From the NCBI GenBank assembly GCA_002336805.1, contig DDEZ01000012.1, positions 321,594-385,593 of the forward strand: DNA of 64,000 bases. The letters are read 5' to 3'. This stretch comes from Bacteroidetes bacterium UBA1941 (GTDB lineage Bacteria; Bacteroidota; Bacteroidia; Chitinophagales; LD1). Both the position numbers and the translations under genes were made by a program. Positions 34,118 through 43,133 of this stretch are shown piece after piece (within the stretch, counting starts at the first letter, position 1; the number at the start of each line of letters is the position of its first letter). The notes below the pieces were generated by a model. The model ran no database searches. It was not told where the DNA came from and worked only from the letters and a program-made list of their open reading frames with translations.

Positions 34118-35557
34118 ATGAAGGAGAAATCGGCATCACAAGTTTGGAACGCATGTCTGGAAATCATAAAGGACAACGTGAGCCAACAAAGCTTTAAAAC
34201 GTGGTTCGAGCCGATACGACCAGTAGAGATCAGAGAGAACGTGCTCACTATTCAGGTACCATCACAATTCTTTTACGAATGGCTCGAGGAACATTACGTC
34301 TCATTGTTGCGCAAAACGATCAAACGCGAGTTGGGCAACGATGCACGCCTTGAGTATAGAATTGTGGTAGAGAATAGCAGCAGCAGCGCTCGTCCATCCA
34401 CAGTCGATTACCCGAACTACAACACAGGTAACAATGAAAACCCGGAGTCGAGTTTTCCATTGTTTCTGCAAGGTTCTTCTATCAAGAACCCTTTCATCAT
34501 CCCTGGTCTGAAGAAGATCAACATCGACTCACAACTCAATCCTAATCTCAACTTCGACTCATATGTCGAGGGTGACTGCAACCGCCTCGCCCGCTCTGCC
34601 GGTTTCGCCGTAGCACAGAAGCCAGGTGGTACAGCCTTCAACCCACTCGTACTCTATGGTGGTGTAGGTCTCGGCAAGACACACCTCGCACAGAGCATAG
34701 GCAATGAGGTAAAGCAAAACTTCCCAAACAAGACCGTACTCTACGTATCTTCTGAGAAGTTTACCAACCAGTTCTTTGACGCTGTCAAGAACAACTCGGT
34801 AAATGACTTTGTACACTTCTACCAGCTCATAGATGTGCTGATCGTGGATGATATCCAGTTCTTCTCCAATAAGGAAAAGACACAGGACATCTTCTTCCAT
34901 ATCTTCAACCACCTGCACCAGAGCGGCAAGCAGCTCGTGCTCACCACAGACCGCCCGCCGCGTGATCTGGAGGGCATCGAGGAGCGCCTCCTGTCCCGAT
35001 TCAAATGGGGGCTGAGCGCAGACCTGCAGGTGCCGGACTTTGAGACCCGTATCGCCATCCTCGAGAAAAAGATGTATGCTGACGGTATCGAGCTCCCGCG
35101 CGAGGTAGTAGAGTTTGTAGCGTATAACATCAATACCAATATCCGCGAGCTGGAGGCTGCGCTCATATCGCTCCTCGCACAGGCCTCTCTGAATAAGAAG
35201 GACGTGGACCTGGACCTGGCCAAGAAGATCATCAAGAACTTCGTAAAGTCTATCAGCCGCGAGGTATCCATAGACTATATCCAGAAGACCGTCTGCGACT
35301 ACTACAATGTACCGATGGACCACCTGAAGGAGAAGACCCGCAAGCGCATGATCGTGCAGGCGCGCCAGCTCTCCATGTTCCTCGCCAAGAACTACACCAA
35401 GAACTCACTCAAAGTCATCGGCAAGCACTTTGGCGGCAGGGACCACTCTACAGTGATCCACTCCTGCCAGGCTGTGCAGAACCTGATCGACACAGATCAG
35501 GAGTTTCGCGAGCAGGTATCAGAGATCCAGAAGAAGATACAAATGAGCATCTCCTAA
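34118..35557 (+). CDS. dnaA: chromosomal replication initiator DnaA
   Basis: This 479-residue protein has the complete four-domain plan. Domain I (VWNACLEIIKDNVSQQSFKT, residues 10-80) binds helicase and DnaA partners. A short linker follows. The AAA+ domain III has Walker A GGVGLGKTH near residue 181 and Walker B VLIVDDIQFF near 242. Domain IV carries the DnaA-box-binding signature GKHFGGRDHSTVIHSC near residues 435-450. It initiates replication by melting the origin. DnaA boxes lie about 100-170 bases upstream. It is monocistronic with a terminator just after the stop. Confidence 0.98.
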   Translation: MKEKSASQVWNACLEIIKDNVSQQSFKTWFEPIRPVEIRENVLTIQVPSQFFYEWLEEHYVSLLRKTIKRELGNDARLEYRIVVENSSSSARPSTVDYPNYNTGNNENPESSFPLFLQGSSIKNPFIIPGLKKINIDSQLNPNLNFDSYVEGDCNRLARSAGFAVAQKPGGTAFNPLVLYGGVGLGKTHLAQSIGNEVKQNFPNKTVLYVSSEKFTNQFFDAVKNNSVNDFVHFYQLIDVLIVDDIQFFSNKEKTQDIFFHIFNHLHQSGKQLVLTTDRPPRDLEGIEERLLSRFKWGLSADLQVPDFETRIAILEKKMYADGIELPREVVEFVAYNINTNIRELEAALISLLAQASLNKKDVDLDLAKKIIKNFVKSISREVSIDYIQKTVCDYYNVPMDHLKEKTRKRMIVQARQLSMFLAKNYTKNSLKVIGKHFGGRDHSTVIHSCQAVQNLIDTDQEFREQVSEIQKKIQMSIS

Positions 35558-35578
35558 GGAGCTCACGTACGATAACTT

Positions 35579-35613
35579 TCAAAGCCCTGTCACGCAAGTG
35601 CCGGGGCTTTTTT
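35579..35613 (+). terminator. intrinsic terminator of dnaA
   Basis: AAAGCCC at 35581-35587 pairs with GGGCTTT at 35604-35610 around an inner TCAC/GTG pairing, followed by TTTTATT. It lies 24 bases after the dnaA stop. Confidence 0.75.
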
Positions 35614-35903
35614 ATTGGGGTATGGGCTAGTGTATGCTGCAGTGCTACACTTACGATCAGGGTGAGCTACCCGTATATAGCCGAAGCAGCACACTGAAAA
35701 GGCCTCAAAAAACCGAAGGGAAAGCGCTGCCGGTATGTATCGCGCTATAGCAGCGGATCGCAGTGCAGCGCCGCATGCGATCCAATACACATCCGCCTGA
35801 TAATATAGCCTGAACTTAAAGATTATGGCTATGATAATCAATGGATGCAGTCACCTAGTATTAGAGTTGTCTTTTAATGCTTCCGTCTGCTGCCTTGGCC
35901 TTC

Positions 35904-36010
35904 TATCTTTGCCCTCGCAATCTGTCGCAGCGATCTCCGCTGCAAAACCTTATGGTGCCGGTGCCGCAACCTCATGTGGCTAAAACCGGTGCCCTGTGTT
36001 TCTTTTTCCT
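35904..36010 (+). ncRNA. candidate small RNA with own promoter and terminator
   Basis: In the 544-base gap between dnaA and the XRE gene, TATCTTTG (35904-35911) matches the -7 consensus. About 45 bases later GGTGCCGGT (35954-35962) can pair with ACCGGTGCC (35985-35993), a 9-bp stem with two G-U pairs, followed by a T-rich run (TTTCTTTTT). This would give an RNA of roughly 90 bases. No clear -33 element was found, and it could equally be the leader of the XRE gene. The rest of the gap holds nothing I recognise. Confidence 0.25.
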
Positions 36011-36101
36011 TAAACAAACAATAGATGCTCAGGTGGATCCCTCGCGGATGCCCCGGTAGCATCGCCTGACGCGTGACCCGCGCGGGTACGGAGTATTGAA
36101 C

Positions 36102-36356
36102 ATGAAAGAATTGCCAATAGGCCAGGACGCGGAGCTTCTGAAAGCAGAGTTTCTGAAGCGCGTCGGCAGAAATATAAGGATGGCCCGGATTGCCGCCAAT
36201 AAGTCCCAGCGAGGACTGGCATTTGAGTGTGAGATGGAGCCTGCATCTATCAGCCGGATGGAGTCAGGGCGGGGCAACCTGACCATAGCTACCCTGCTGA
36301 AAATAGCGGTGGCCCTGCACGTGACTCCAGCTACGCTGGTAGCCGATCAGGCTTAA
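36102..36356 (+). CDS. XRE-family helix-turn-helix regulator
   Basis: This 84-residue DNA-binding protein has the Cro/cI-type helix-turn-helix at about residues 18-75 (VGRNIRMARIAANKSQRGLA, then ISRMESGRGNLTIATLLKIA). The ATG at 36102 is preferred to a TTG two codons upstream. It has no extra sensing domain, so it is likely a simple dimeric repressor or activator. The next gene, a secreted subtilisin, starts 45 bases later, and a perfect 10-bp inverted repeat lies between them, making that promoter a plausible target. Confidence 0.88.
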   Translation: MKELPIGQDAELLKAEFLKRVGRNIRMARIAANKSQRGLAFECEMEPASISRMESGRGNLTIATLLKIAVALHVTPATLVADQA

Positions 36357-36366
36357 AGTATTTATT

Positions 36367-36395
36367 GCGTATCTTAGAGCATCTATAAGATACGC
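36367..36395 (+). promoter_or_regulatory. inverted repeat operator/promoter before the subtilisin gene
   Basis: GCGTATCTTA (36367-36376) and TAAGATACGC (36386-36395) are exact inverted copies with a nine-base spacer. The left arm contains TATCTTAG, a near match to TAnnTTTG, so binding there would overlap a promoter. It lies between the XRE regulator and the subtilisin ATG at 36402. A role as mRNA hairpin is the alternative. Confidence 0.5.
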
Positions 36396-36401
36396 CGGTA
36401 A

Positions 36402-38480
36402 ATGAAAAAGATCCTGCTCTCAGTGTGGCTGCTATGTGCTGCTGTATTTATGTCATATGCTCAGGTAGCAGACTATAGTATACCGGGCCAATACATCATT
36501 CACCTGCATGGCGGCACGGACTGCAAGGCATTTCTCAAAGAAGGATATGAGGCTGCTATACTGCAGTGCCTCTCTCCTGCTATGAATGTATGGCTGATCA
36601 AGTCTGATGACAGGACCATACTAGACCGCCTGAAGGCCGACCATCACATCATAGCTGCGCAGGCCAACCACAACAATGTGACGCGACGCTCACTGGTGCC
36701 CAATGACGCCTACTTTGCCACTCAGTGGAATATGCAGAACCTGACCCACCCCGGCTATGATATCAGTGCCCCGCAGGCCTGGGATATCAATCACAGCGCT
36801 GTGACGCGCACAGGTGATACGATAGTGATAGCAGTGATAGACGGCACCTTTGACCTGTATCATCAGGATCTAAACTTCTACGTAAACCATCAGGAGATAC
36901 CATACAACGGTATAGATGATGACGGCAATGGCTATATAGATGACTACAAGGGCTGGAATGTCTTTATGAATAACGACTCGGTGTACGACGTATTTGACGA
37001 TCACGGTACACACGTATCCGGTATAGCCGCAGCCAGGACGAATAATAGTGTGGGTGTGGCCGGCGTATGCTGGGGCTGCAAGGTGATGGCCATAAACGGG
37101 TCTTCGGAGCAGGAGAGCGATGTGATCAAGGCCTACGACTATGTGATAGAGATGCGCAAGCTGTATGACCAGACGAGTGGTGCAAAGGGAGCCTTTATAG
37201 TGGCTACCAATTCATCCTTTGGCGTGGATCGCGGCAGGCCGGCAGACTACCCTATCTGGTGTGCGCTCTATGATACGATGGGCCGCTACGGCATCCTGAG
37301 CGCCTGCGCTACTGCCAATAACAACTGGAACATAGACGTAACCGGAGATATACCTACGCAGTGCCCCAGCCCATGGATGGTAGCCGTGACCAATACGACC
37401 AGCACCGATGCGAAATACACCGGGGCGGGCTATGGCGCAGCCAGCATAGACCTGGGCGCGCCGGGTACGTCTATCAAATCTACCATACCAAACAGCAACT
37501 ATGGCAATAACTCCGGCACCTCTATGGCATCTCCGCATGTGGCAGGAGCCATCGCTGCGATGTGGGCCAATGCCTGCACCGCTATGGTAAATGACTACTA
37601 TGCCTATCCTGACTCCATCGCGCTGATCATGCGCGACTACCTCTTTGGCTCTGTGGACCGGCTCAGTACGCTGGCCAATGTGACCACTACCGGCGGGCGG
37701 CTAAACCTGTACCAGGCCTATCTGGCAGAAGCAGCATACAACTGCAATAACTGCAGCTATGCTATCCACCTGACGAAACAGGATGTACGCTGCAAGGGCG
37801 ACTCTGACGGTATAGTGCTGGCATCAGTCACCGGCAGCGGCAGCTACCACTACCTGTGGTCTACCGGAGATACGACAGAGCAGCTGCTGCACAGGACGGC
37901 CGGCTTCTACCAGCTCACGGTGACAGACGGCGGTGGCTGCCAGCGCGTGGCTACTACCGTAGTGCGCCAGCCTACAGCTATCACGATCAATAGTATCAAT
38001 GTGGTACCCTTCTCCGGACTGGCCAATGGCAACGTAGTGATCAATGCCAGCGCGGGCACCGATACCCTCTACTACCAGATGGATGGAGACAGTGTGCAGT
38101 CGGGCAGTATCTTTGTGATAGACACGCCGGGATTGTATCACTTCTATGTCAAGAATGCATCGGGCTGTGAGGTAGATACCTTCATAGGCGTGTACCATAC
38201 GGCGGTGACAGACATCAGCGAGCTGAGCTATATGAGCCTCTCTCCCAATCCGGCCTATGGTACAGCCACTATGCTGATCCGGTCAGAGCGGGCGCTGGAT
38301 GCGCAGTATGTACTGACCGATATGACCGGCAGGGAGGCCCTACGCCATGCGCTATCTATCTCTACCGGCCTGCAGACTGAGCGTATAGACCTGTCTGCCC
38401 TGAGTGATGGCATCTATGTACTATCTGTGATGGACGGCAGCCACCAGCTGCGCTCACTGAAAGTCTCCATCGTGCACTAG
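36402..38480 (+). CDS. T9SS-secreted subtilisin-like serine protease (S8)
   Basis: This 692-residue protease has the signal peptide MKKILLSVWLLCAAVFMSYAQ and a prodomain (about 25-115). The catalytic triad is in order: Asp in VIAVIDGTFD (about 140), His in DHGTHVSGIAAA (about 205) and Ser in SGTSMASPHVAGA (about 370). A single SprB-like repeat (CKGDSDGIVLASVTG...LTVTDGGGCQ, about 465-525) is followed by a type A T9SS sorting domain (LSPNPAYGTATMLI, VLTDMTGREA, GIYVLSVMDG). It should be secreted or surface-displayed and cut extracellular proteins. The XRE regulator gene lies directly upstream. Confidence 0.93.
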   Translation: MKKILLSVWLLCAAVFMSYAQVADYSIPGQYIIHLHGGTDCKAFLKEGYEAAILQCLSPAMNVWLIKSDDRTILDRLKADHHIIAAQANHNNVTRRSLVPNDAYFATQWNMQNLTHPGYDISAPQAWDINHSAVTRTGDTIVIAVIDGTFDLYHQDLNFYVNHQEIPYNGIDDDGNGYIDDYKGWNVFMNNDSVYDVFDDHGTHVSGIAAARTNNSVGVAGVCWGCKVMAINGSSEQESDVIKAYDYVIEMRKLYDQTSGAKGAFIVATNSSFGVDRGRPADYPIWCALYDTMGRYGILSACATANNNWNIDVTGDIPTQCPSPWMVAVTNTTSTDAKYTGAGYGAASIDLGAPGTSIKSTIPNSNYGNNSGTSMASPHVAGAIAAMWANACTAMVNDYYAYPDSIALIMRDYLFGSVDRLSTLANVTTTGGRLNLYQAYLAEAAYNCNNCSYAIHLTKQDVRCKGDSDGIVLASVTGSGSYHYLWSTGDTTEQLLHRTAGFYQLTVTDGGGCQRVATTVVRQPTAITINSINVVPFSGLANGNVVINASAGTDTLYYQMDGDSVQSGSIFVIDTPGLYHFYVKNASGCEVDTFIGVYHTAVTDISELSYMSLSPNPAYGTATMLIRSERALDAQYVLTDMTGREALRHALSISTGLQTERIDLSALSDGIYVLSVMDGSHQLRSLKVSIVH

Positions 38481-38519
38481 CCGCGTATATCTTTTAGCTT
38501 TTCTTTAAAACTGTCTTTC

Positions 38520-38527
38520 TTACTTTG
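38520..38527 (+). promoter_or_regulatory. candidate -7 element of the thioredoxin-like gene
   Basis: TTACTTTG ends about five bases before the ATG at 38533, predicting a leaderless or nearly leaderless transcript like that of the permease at 22770. Confidence 0.4.
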
Positions 38528-38532
38528 GCAAT

Positions 38533-39744
38533 ATGAAACAAGCAATCAGGACCCTCGCCATTTTTCTCCTCACGCTGCAGGCAGCACAGGTTTTTGCCGG
38601 AGGCATAGCGTTTGACCATGAGATCGCATTTCAGGATGCGCTGGACAAGGCCAAGCGCGAGGGCAAGCTGGTCTTCATAGACTGCTACACCTCGTGGTGC
38701 GGTCCGTGCAAACGCCTCTCGGCTACTACCTTTATGGATAGCGCGGTAGGCGAATATTTCAACAACAACTACATCAACATCAAAATGGATATGGAGAAAG
38801 GCGAAGGCCCGTCTGTCTCTACCCGCTACCAGATCACGGCCTACCCTACTATGCTCTGGCTGGATCACAATGGCTCTGTAAAGAAGCGTACCATGGGCCT
38901 GATAGATGCCAATACCCTGATGGCCAACGGACGCGAAGCCGCCGACCCGCTGCCGGAGATCATGAATGACCTGAATAAAAAATATGCTGCCGGTGAGCGC
39001 AGCCAGGCCTTTATGGAGGACTACCTGAAGCACTTCAAGGCCTCGGGGCGTGATTACGATGCGGTATTCGCAGAGTACCTCTCTCAGGCTCAGAAGCAAA
39101 ACTGGTCAAAGGAAAGTACACTGATGACCATCTACCAGCTGACCAATAGCTATGAGTCTCCGGGACTGGGAGCACTGGAAAAGGACAAAGCAGCCATCGT
39201 AGCCAAGGTGACTGAGAAAGCCTATGATGCCAAACTGCTGGGTATAGCCAAAGACGCAGCTGAGACAGCGCGCCGCAAGAATGACCCTAAGATACTGGCC
39301 GTAGCGCTGGACCTGACCCGCAAAGCAGGTGGTGCAGAAAGCAAACAGGCCGCTGCCAAAATGGAGATGGACTACTACCTCAATACGTCTAATGCTGATG
39401 TGTATGACAAGTATGTAAGCGAATACCTGAAAAAATATGCACCCAACGATGCCAAACTGCTGAACGATGTAGCCTGGCAGTATTATATCAATACCAATGA
39501 GGAGAAATACATCAAGAAAGCAATGCAGTGGGCCTACAAGGCAGTGAACCTCCAGAATAATAGTACTAATAATACCACCTACGCCTACCTGCAATACAAA
39601 CTGGGCAACAAGTCTGAAGCGACCAAAGCCTGTGACTATGCTATCCTGAAAGCAAAGGAAGAGAAGGTGAATCCCCTCTCAGCACAGGCGCTGAAGGATG
39701 CGATCAAAAAAGACGCCACCTCTACCAGCGGCACCTCTAAGTGA
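38533..39744 (+). CDS. periplasmic thioredoxin-like protein with helical repeat tail
   Basis: This 403-residue exported protein (signal MKQAIRTLAIFLLTLQAAQVFAG) has an N-terminal thioredoxin fold carrying WCGPC (Trp55, Cys56, Cys59) and the cis-Pro segment ITAYPTMLW. It should therefore reduce or isomerise disulfides in the periplasm. Residues about 140-400 are a helical region that could be TPR-like (VAWQYYINTNEEKYIKKAMQ, AYKAVNLQNN, ATKACDYAILKAKEEKVNP), probably for client binding. Its stop codon overlaps the convergent Coq4-like frame by eight bases. Confidence 0.88.
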   Translation: MKQAIRTLAIFLLTLQAAQVFAGGIAFDHEIAFQDALDKAKREGKLVFIDCYTSWCGPCKRLSATTFMDSAVGEYFNNNYINIKMDMEKGEGPSVSTRYQITAYPTMLWLDHNGSVKKRTMGLIDANTLMANGREAADPLPEIMNDLNKKYAAGERSQAFMEDYLKHFKASGRDYDAVFAEYLSQAQKQNWSKESTLMTIYQLTNSYESPGLGALEKDKAAIVAKVTEKAYDAKLLGIAKDAAETARRKNDPKILAVALDLTRKAGGAESKQAAAKMEMDYYLNTSNADVYDKYVSEYLKKYAPNDAKLLNDVAWQYYINTNEEKYIKKAMQWAYKAVNLQNNSTNNTTYAYLQYKLGNKSEATKACDYAILKAKEEKVNPLSAQALKDAIKKDATSTSGTSK

Positions 39745-40197
39745 CCTTAATATCTGGACGCCCATATACTGCCCTGATTTCCGACAGGGGTAGATGTCTG
39801 CATGCAGACAAACGAAGACTAGTGATAGGATGCCCGGCTTTCCCCAGCTTGAAATGATAGATCATCTCAGGCCAGAGGCTGGGATAAAATAAGATGCTCA
39901 TAGTAGGTATAAGGCAGAAGGGGCTACGGTTGCCATTGCCTATCATGTAGAGCTGCATACGGAGTTCGTCTGCCTCTGTCATATCATAGCCGAGTACGAT
40001 GTGCTTCATATCATGATCTACAAAGAAAGGCAACAGTTCGTAGCCTTTCCTATCCAACGTGTCAGCTATCTCGCGGCCTACAGTGCCGGGTGGCAGGGTA
40101 CGGAGGCTGGCATGAGACTCGGCCAGCTCCTGCCACCCAATAGCCTGCCGGCCATCAGGAAGCTGATGTCGATGATTTTCATAAATGACCAGGCCAT
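39737..40197 (-). pseudogene. Coq4-like gene, apparently frameshifted
   Basis: The frame ending at 39737 encodes LRTLPPGTVGREIADTLDRK, then FFVDHDMKHIVLGYDMT, MIGNGNRSPF and FYPSLWPEMIYHFKLGKA. This is the layout of bacterial Coq4-like proteins (Gly-Arg/Gly opening, HDxxH metal-type motif, GNG(N/K)RS). This frame has no ATG or GTG before a TAA at 40199. The natural start, ATG at 40197 one base after the upstream gene's stop (MAWSFMKIIDISFLMAGRLL), lies in another frame that stops at 40078. A one-base slip between about 40150 and 40090 would join them. It may be a true mutation, a sequencing error or programmed frameshifting. Coq4 proteins act in ubiquinone synthesis; this relative's role is unknown. 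Confidence 0.6.
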
Positions 40198-40198
40198 G

Positions 40199-40672
40199 TT
40201 ATTGGATTTCGGAGGTAGGCTCAGTGGCGGGATAGAGTTCTTTCTCGTAGTTGCGCTTGTAATAAAACACGGATACTGTACAGCCGATGATATACGGAAT
40301 GGAGAAAAGGAAAATAGTCAACCAGATATCCTTATCATAAAACGCCCACACGAGAAACAGATAGATAGCCATGTACAGCAGCCACTCTGAAATAAAGAAA
40401 GACTGCCAGATACCGCCAGCGGTGGGAAGAGACGTACGCTGCCAGTAGCGGGTCAGGATCAGATGGACAATGGATAGTGCGATCTGAATGGGCCAGTAAA
40501 CGATGTACATCACACCTCCTATGAGAAAAATAAAACCGTCTATTTCGTTTATATGACCAGTATCCCAGCCGATAGCGATGAAGATCGCAACCGGCACACC
40601 GATCACGAATATCAAAAAGGCAACAGCCAGCGATGCTGCGAGTGTGCGTGAGAAAACTTCATTCAGATTCAT
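40199..40672 (-). CDS. small integral membrane protein, unknown function
   Basis: This 157-residue protein has four hydrophobic helices (about 12-35, 45-72, 92-112, 118-138) and short charged loops. It has no motif I recognise. It overlaps the DUF1361-like gene upstream by 14 bases and is followed after one base by the ATG of the Coq4-like frame, so it is the middle member of a coupled minus-strand operon. Confidence 0.7.
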   Translation of the reverse strand: MNLNEVFSRTLAASLAVAFLIFVIGVPVAIFIAIGWDTGHINEIDGFIFLIGGVMYIVYWPIQIALSIVHLILTRYWQRTSLPTAGGIWQSFFISEWLLYMAIYLFLVWAFYDKDIWLTIFLFSIPYIIGCTVSVFYYKRNYEKELYPATEPTSEIQ

Positions 40673-41318
40673 GGGTGATGTTTTGATGGTGAGACAAATA
40701 GAAGACGGCGTAGCTCAGCATGAGCAGTGTACCGATCACTACCGTGACCTGCAGTGGCTGCGGGTGGCTGAAAGGATGGATCAGCTCTGTGAGCGACCGG
40801 CGCAGGAGGTAGATAGGCCTGAAGAAGACATCCCAGCTATTCCAGCGCAGGAAACGGCCCAGGTAGATGCCGTATCCCGCACTGAAGAATAGCGCCGGCA
40901 GGGCGATCCAGAGTTTCCGAGGTGCAAAGTGGCCGGTGAGTTTGTGATGGATCTGACGTACCGAGAGGAGCGAGAGCAGCAGACCAAGCCAGGCGTAGCT
41001 GCTCACGAGCAGCACATCATACCAGAATGGTATGACTACCCGCTGGCGCAGGTGCAGCAGGTCAGTGATGATGTAAGGGCCATTGGGCAGGAAGAGGACC
41101 CAGGCTGCCAGCACTGCCAGCGCACTGAGCCAGTGGCGCCGCAGGTCATGTGCAGCAAAGAACTGAGAGAGGATATACGGCACCCAGGCCAGGATCAGAT
41201 TCCAGATGAGGAAGCAGAAAGAGGCTGTGCCCGAGAGATGCATGCGCAGCATCTCCATGCCTATACAGAAGGCGCTGAAAAACGCCAGCGCGAGCGTGGT
41301 TTTATTTTGGTAGCTCAT
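40659..41318 (-). CDS. DUF1361-like integral membrane protein
   Basis: This 219-residue membrane protein has five to six helices and the DUF1361 hallmarks FLIWNLILAWVPYILS (about 33-49) and FLPNGPYIITDLLHL (about 77-91), followed by YDVLLVSSYAWLGLLLS. The family is widespread, with no assigned function. It lies 19 bases after the DUF4173-like gene and overlaps the next gene. Confidence 0.8.
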   Translation of the reverse strand: MSYQNKTTLALAFFSAFCIGMEMLRMHLSGTASFCFLIWNLILAWVPYILSQFFAAHDLRRHWLSALAVLAAWVLFLPNGPYIITDLLHLRQRVVIPFWYDVLLVSSYAWLGLLLSLLSVRQIHHKLTGHFAPRKLWIALPALFFSAGYGIYLGRFLRWNSWDVFFRPIYLLRRSLTELIHPFSHPQPLQVTVVIGTLLMLSYAVFYLSHHQNITHESE

Positions 41319-41337
41319 GATGTTTTAGTTTTTAGGA

Positions 41338-42876
41338 TCAGCGGAGGGAAACGGGGCAGGTGAGATGATGCACCCGGATCATCTCACGGATGCGGTCCAG
41401 GTTTTCGTCCTTGCTGTGGCAGGTGCTCTGCCAGTCGTGGCGGGTATAGTCGCGGTCCAGGTAGAGATAGTTGTACCATAGCATGTTTTGTATCTCGGCA
41501 TTGTATGACTGGCTGCCCCTGCCGGACCCGGTCATGCTGCTATCTACCACGGCGTTGAGAGACCGTTTTTCTACCACATAGTAGCGGAAGAGCTGTGCGA
41601 GATTGGTATGGCTGAGATCGGCCATATAGCGCTGATCTATCTCCATCTTCTGATCTGCCTGAAAGTGGCTGATATTAAAATCTGCTATCACCGTGTCCCA
41701 GTCTACCGGGCTGGCTGCTATGAGTAGCGCATACATGATCCATGCATTCTTGCGGAAGAGGAACCAGTTGTTCTTGGCTTGCAGTATTTTGATAAAAGTG
41801 GTGACCAGGCCTGTGATACAGAGGATAAGGTAGACGTAGACACCGATCCTTTTGTGAGTGAGGCCATAGGTGGCTATGTAGGAGAAGTTGCGGTAGCAGG
41901 TAGAGAGCACGAGGAGGATATTCTGCCCTATCCAGCCATAGGCCAGGAGCTTTAGCCATTTATTGCCCGCATAGAAATTGAGGTAGCCGCGAAAGTAGAA
42001 TAGTATGATACCGATGGCCAGGATGATAGAGAAGATGAGCGCATTGGTACCATTGTGAAGGAACTGAGAGTAGGTGATGCCTGCCGGTATGGTATGTGCG
42101 ATACCGAGGTAATAAACATCGAGGCCATTGACCACGGCCAGGAGACCATTGAGCAGGATGAGGAGCAGTACGCCGGTGTAGAGCAGGCTGCCGGCAGAGG
42201 CGATATGAGATATAGCATCCTGATCTTCGGATATAGCAGTGAGATGATCCGGCGTATCATGGTCGCGGCGCTGGATAGAGGCTGCGATCCGCTGCTTGAA
42301 AAAGCCATATAGCAGCAGGAAACCACCAAAGGTAAATGACAGCCAGGCCATAGACAGCCAGTCAAAATTGATACGGCTAGCGAGCTGGTCAAAGATGGGA
42401 TTGCTCTCGCGGTAGATGAGGAAAAAGACGATGAATATAATGACCGGTATGATGGCTAGGGTGATCCTTTTGAGTGCGCGGCCCTGGCCGGAGTCAGGCG
42501 CGGGAGAGATGATATGAGACATCACATCTGCTGCCATGAAGATGACGACACAGCACATGGAGAAAAATGACTGGACCCACGCGATGATAAAGGATGACTC
42601 CGGGTCTGCACTGAGGCCGGCCAGCAGTATGAGTGAGATCAGATTGGCTGCGTACGGCAGGGTGGTATCGTACCAAAACACAAAAAAAGAAGACACGATA
42701 CACCCTGCCGCCGCAGCGATAAAGCTAAGGCGCCCTAGCAGGGACGTATCCCGCACGAGCAGCAGTATGATGAGTACTATATCAAAGAGGAAATAATTGA
42801 TGCCGGCAGACTGCCGGTAGAAGAGGAAACTCCAGGCTGCTGTAGCCACCAGGATGGGCACGTCATTTCTTTTCAT
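41338..42876 (-). CDS. DUF4173/DUF4153-like polytopic membrane protein
   Basis: This 512-residue protein has about twelve transmembrane helices. The C-terminal region (YIATYGLTHKRIGVYVYLIL, then KILQAKNNWFLFRKNAW) matches the conserved YGLT.(K/R)R motif of DUF4173/DUF4153 proteins, followed by a soluble tail of about 110 residues. The function of the family is unknown. It belongs to the operon that begins at the inverted repeat at 43652 and also contains the small genes at 43134 and 42929. Confidence 0.78.
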   Translation of the reverse strand: MKRNDVPILVATAAWSFLFYRQSAGINYFLFDIVLIILLLVRDTSLLGRLSFIAAAAGCIVSSFFVFWYDTTLPYAANLISLILLAGLSADPESSFIIAWVQSFFSMCCVVIFMAADVMSHIISPAPDSGQGRALKRITLAIIPVIIFIVFFLIYRESNPIFDQLASRINFDWLSMAWLSFTFGGFLLLYGFFKQRIAASIQRRDHDTPDHLTAISEDQDAISHIASAGSLLYTGVLLLILLNGLLAVVNGLDVYYLGIAHTIPAGITYSQFLHNGTNALIFSIILAIGIILFYFRGYLNFYAGNKWLKLLAYGWIGQNILLVLSTCYRNFSYIATYGLTHKRIGVYVYLILCITGLVTTFIKILQAKNNWFLFRKNAWIMYALLIAASPVDWDTVIADFNISHFQADQKMEIDQRYMADLSHTNLAQLFRYYVVEKRSLNAVVDSSMTGSGRGSQSYNAEIQNMLWYNYLYLDRDYTRHDWQSTCHSKDENLDRIREMIRVHHLTCPVSLR

Positions 42877-42928
42877 GATGATTGTGTTTTGGTTTAGGTA
42901 GAGCTATGCTTCATGCAGGATCGGGGGG

Positions 42929-43132
42929 TTAGTCATTGTAAAAGGCGCCAAGCAGTGTATGCAGTGTGCTGGCCACGAGCATTTTCCGCTTCAGGTCTTT
43001 GTCATCATGCAGGTTGCGTGTTTCTTCTTTCTGCGGAGCAGTATGGCGCGTATGCCTGAGCGACTGCTGCAGCGCACGGCGTGTCCACTGCAGGGCAGTG
43101 AGTGTGACGATCATCCTGGCCAGGCGTAACAT
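42929..43132 (-). CDS. small basic protein, unknown
   Basis: This 67-residue frame starts with an ATG one base after the stop of the upstream gene (TGATATG), the spacing typical of translational coupling. The protein is basic in its first half (ALQWTRRALQQSLRHTRHTA) and has no membrane segment. I do not recognise it. Coupling and codon use support a real gene. Confidence 0.5.
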   Translation of the reverse strand: MLRLARMIVTLTALQWTRRALQQSLRHTRHTAPQKEETRNLHDDKDLKRKMLVASTLHTLLGAFYND

Positions 43133-43133
43133 A

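Noticed and set aside
35590..35841. 83-residue minus-strand frame after dnaA
   Set aside because: It runs through the dnaA terminator and shows no coding character.
40001..40390. 129-residue plus-strand frame
   Set aside because: Antisense to the Coq4-like gene and the membrane protein, which have family-typical sequence on the other strand.
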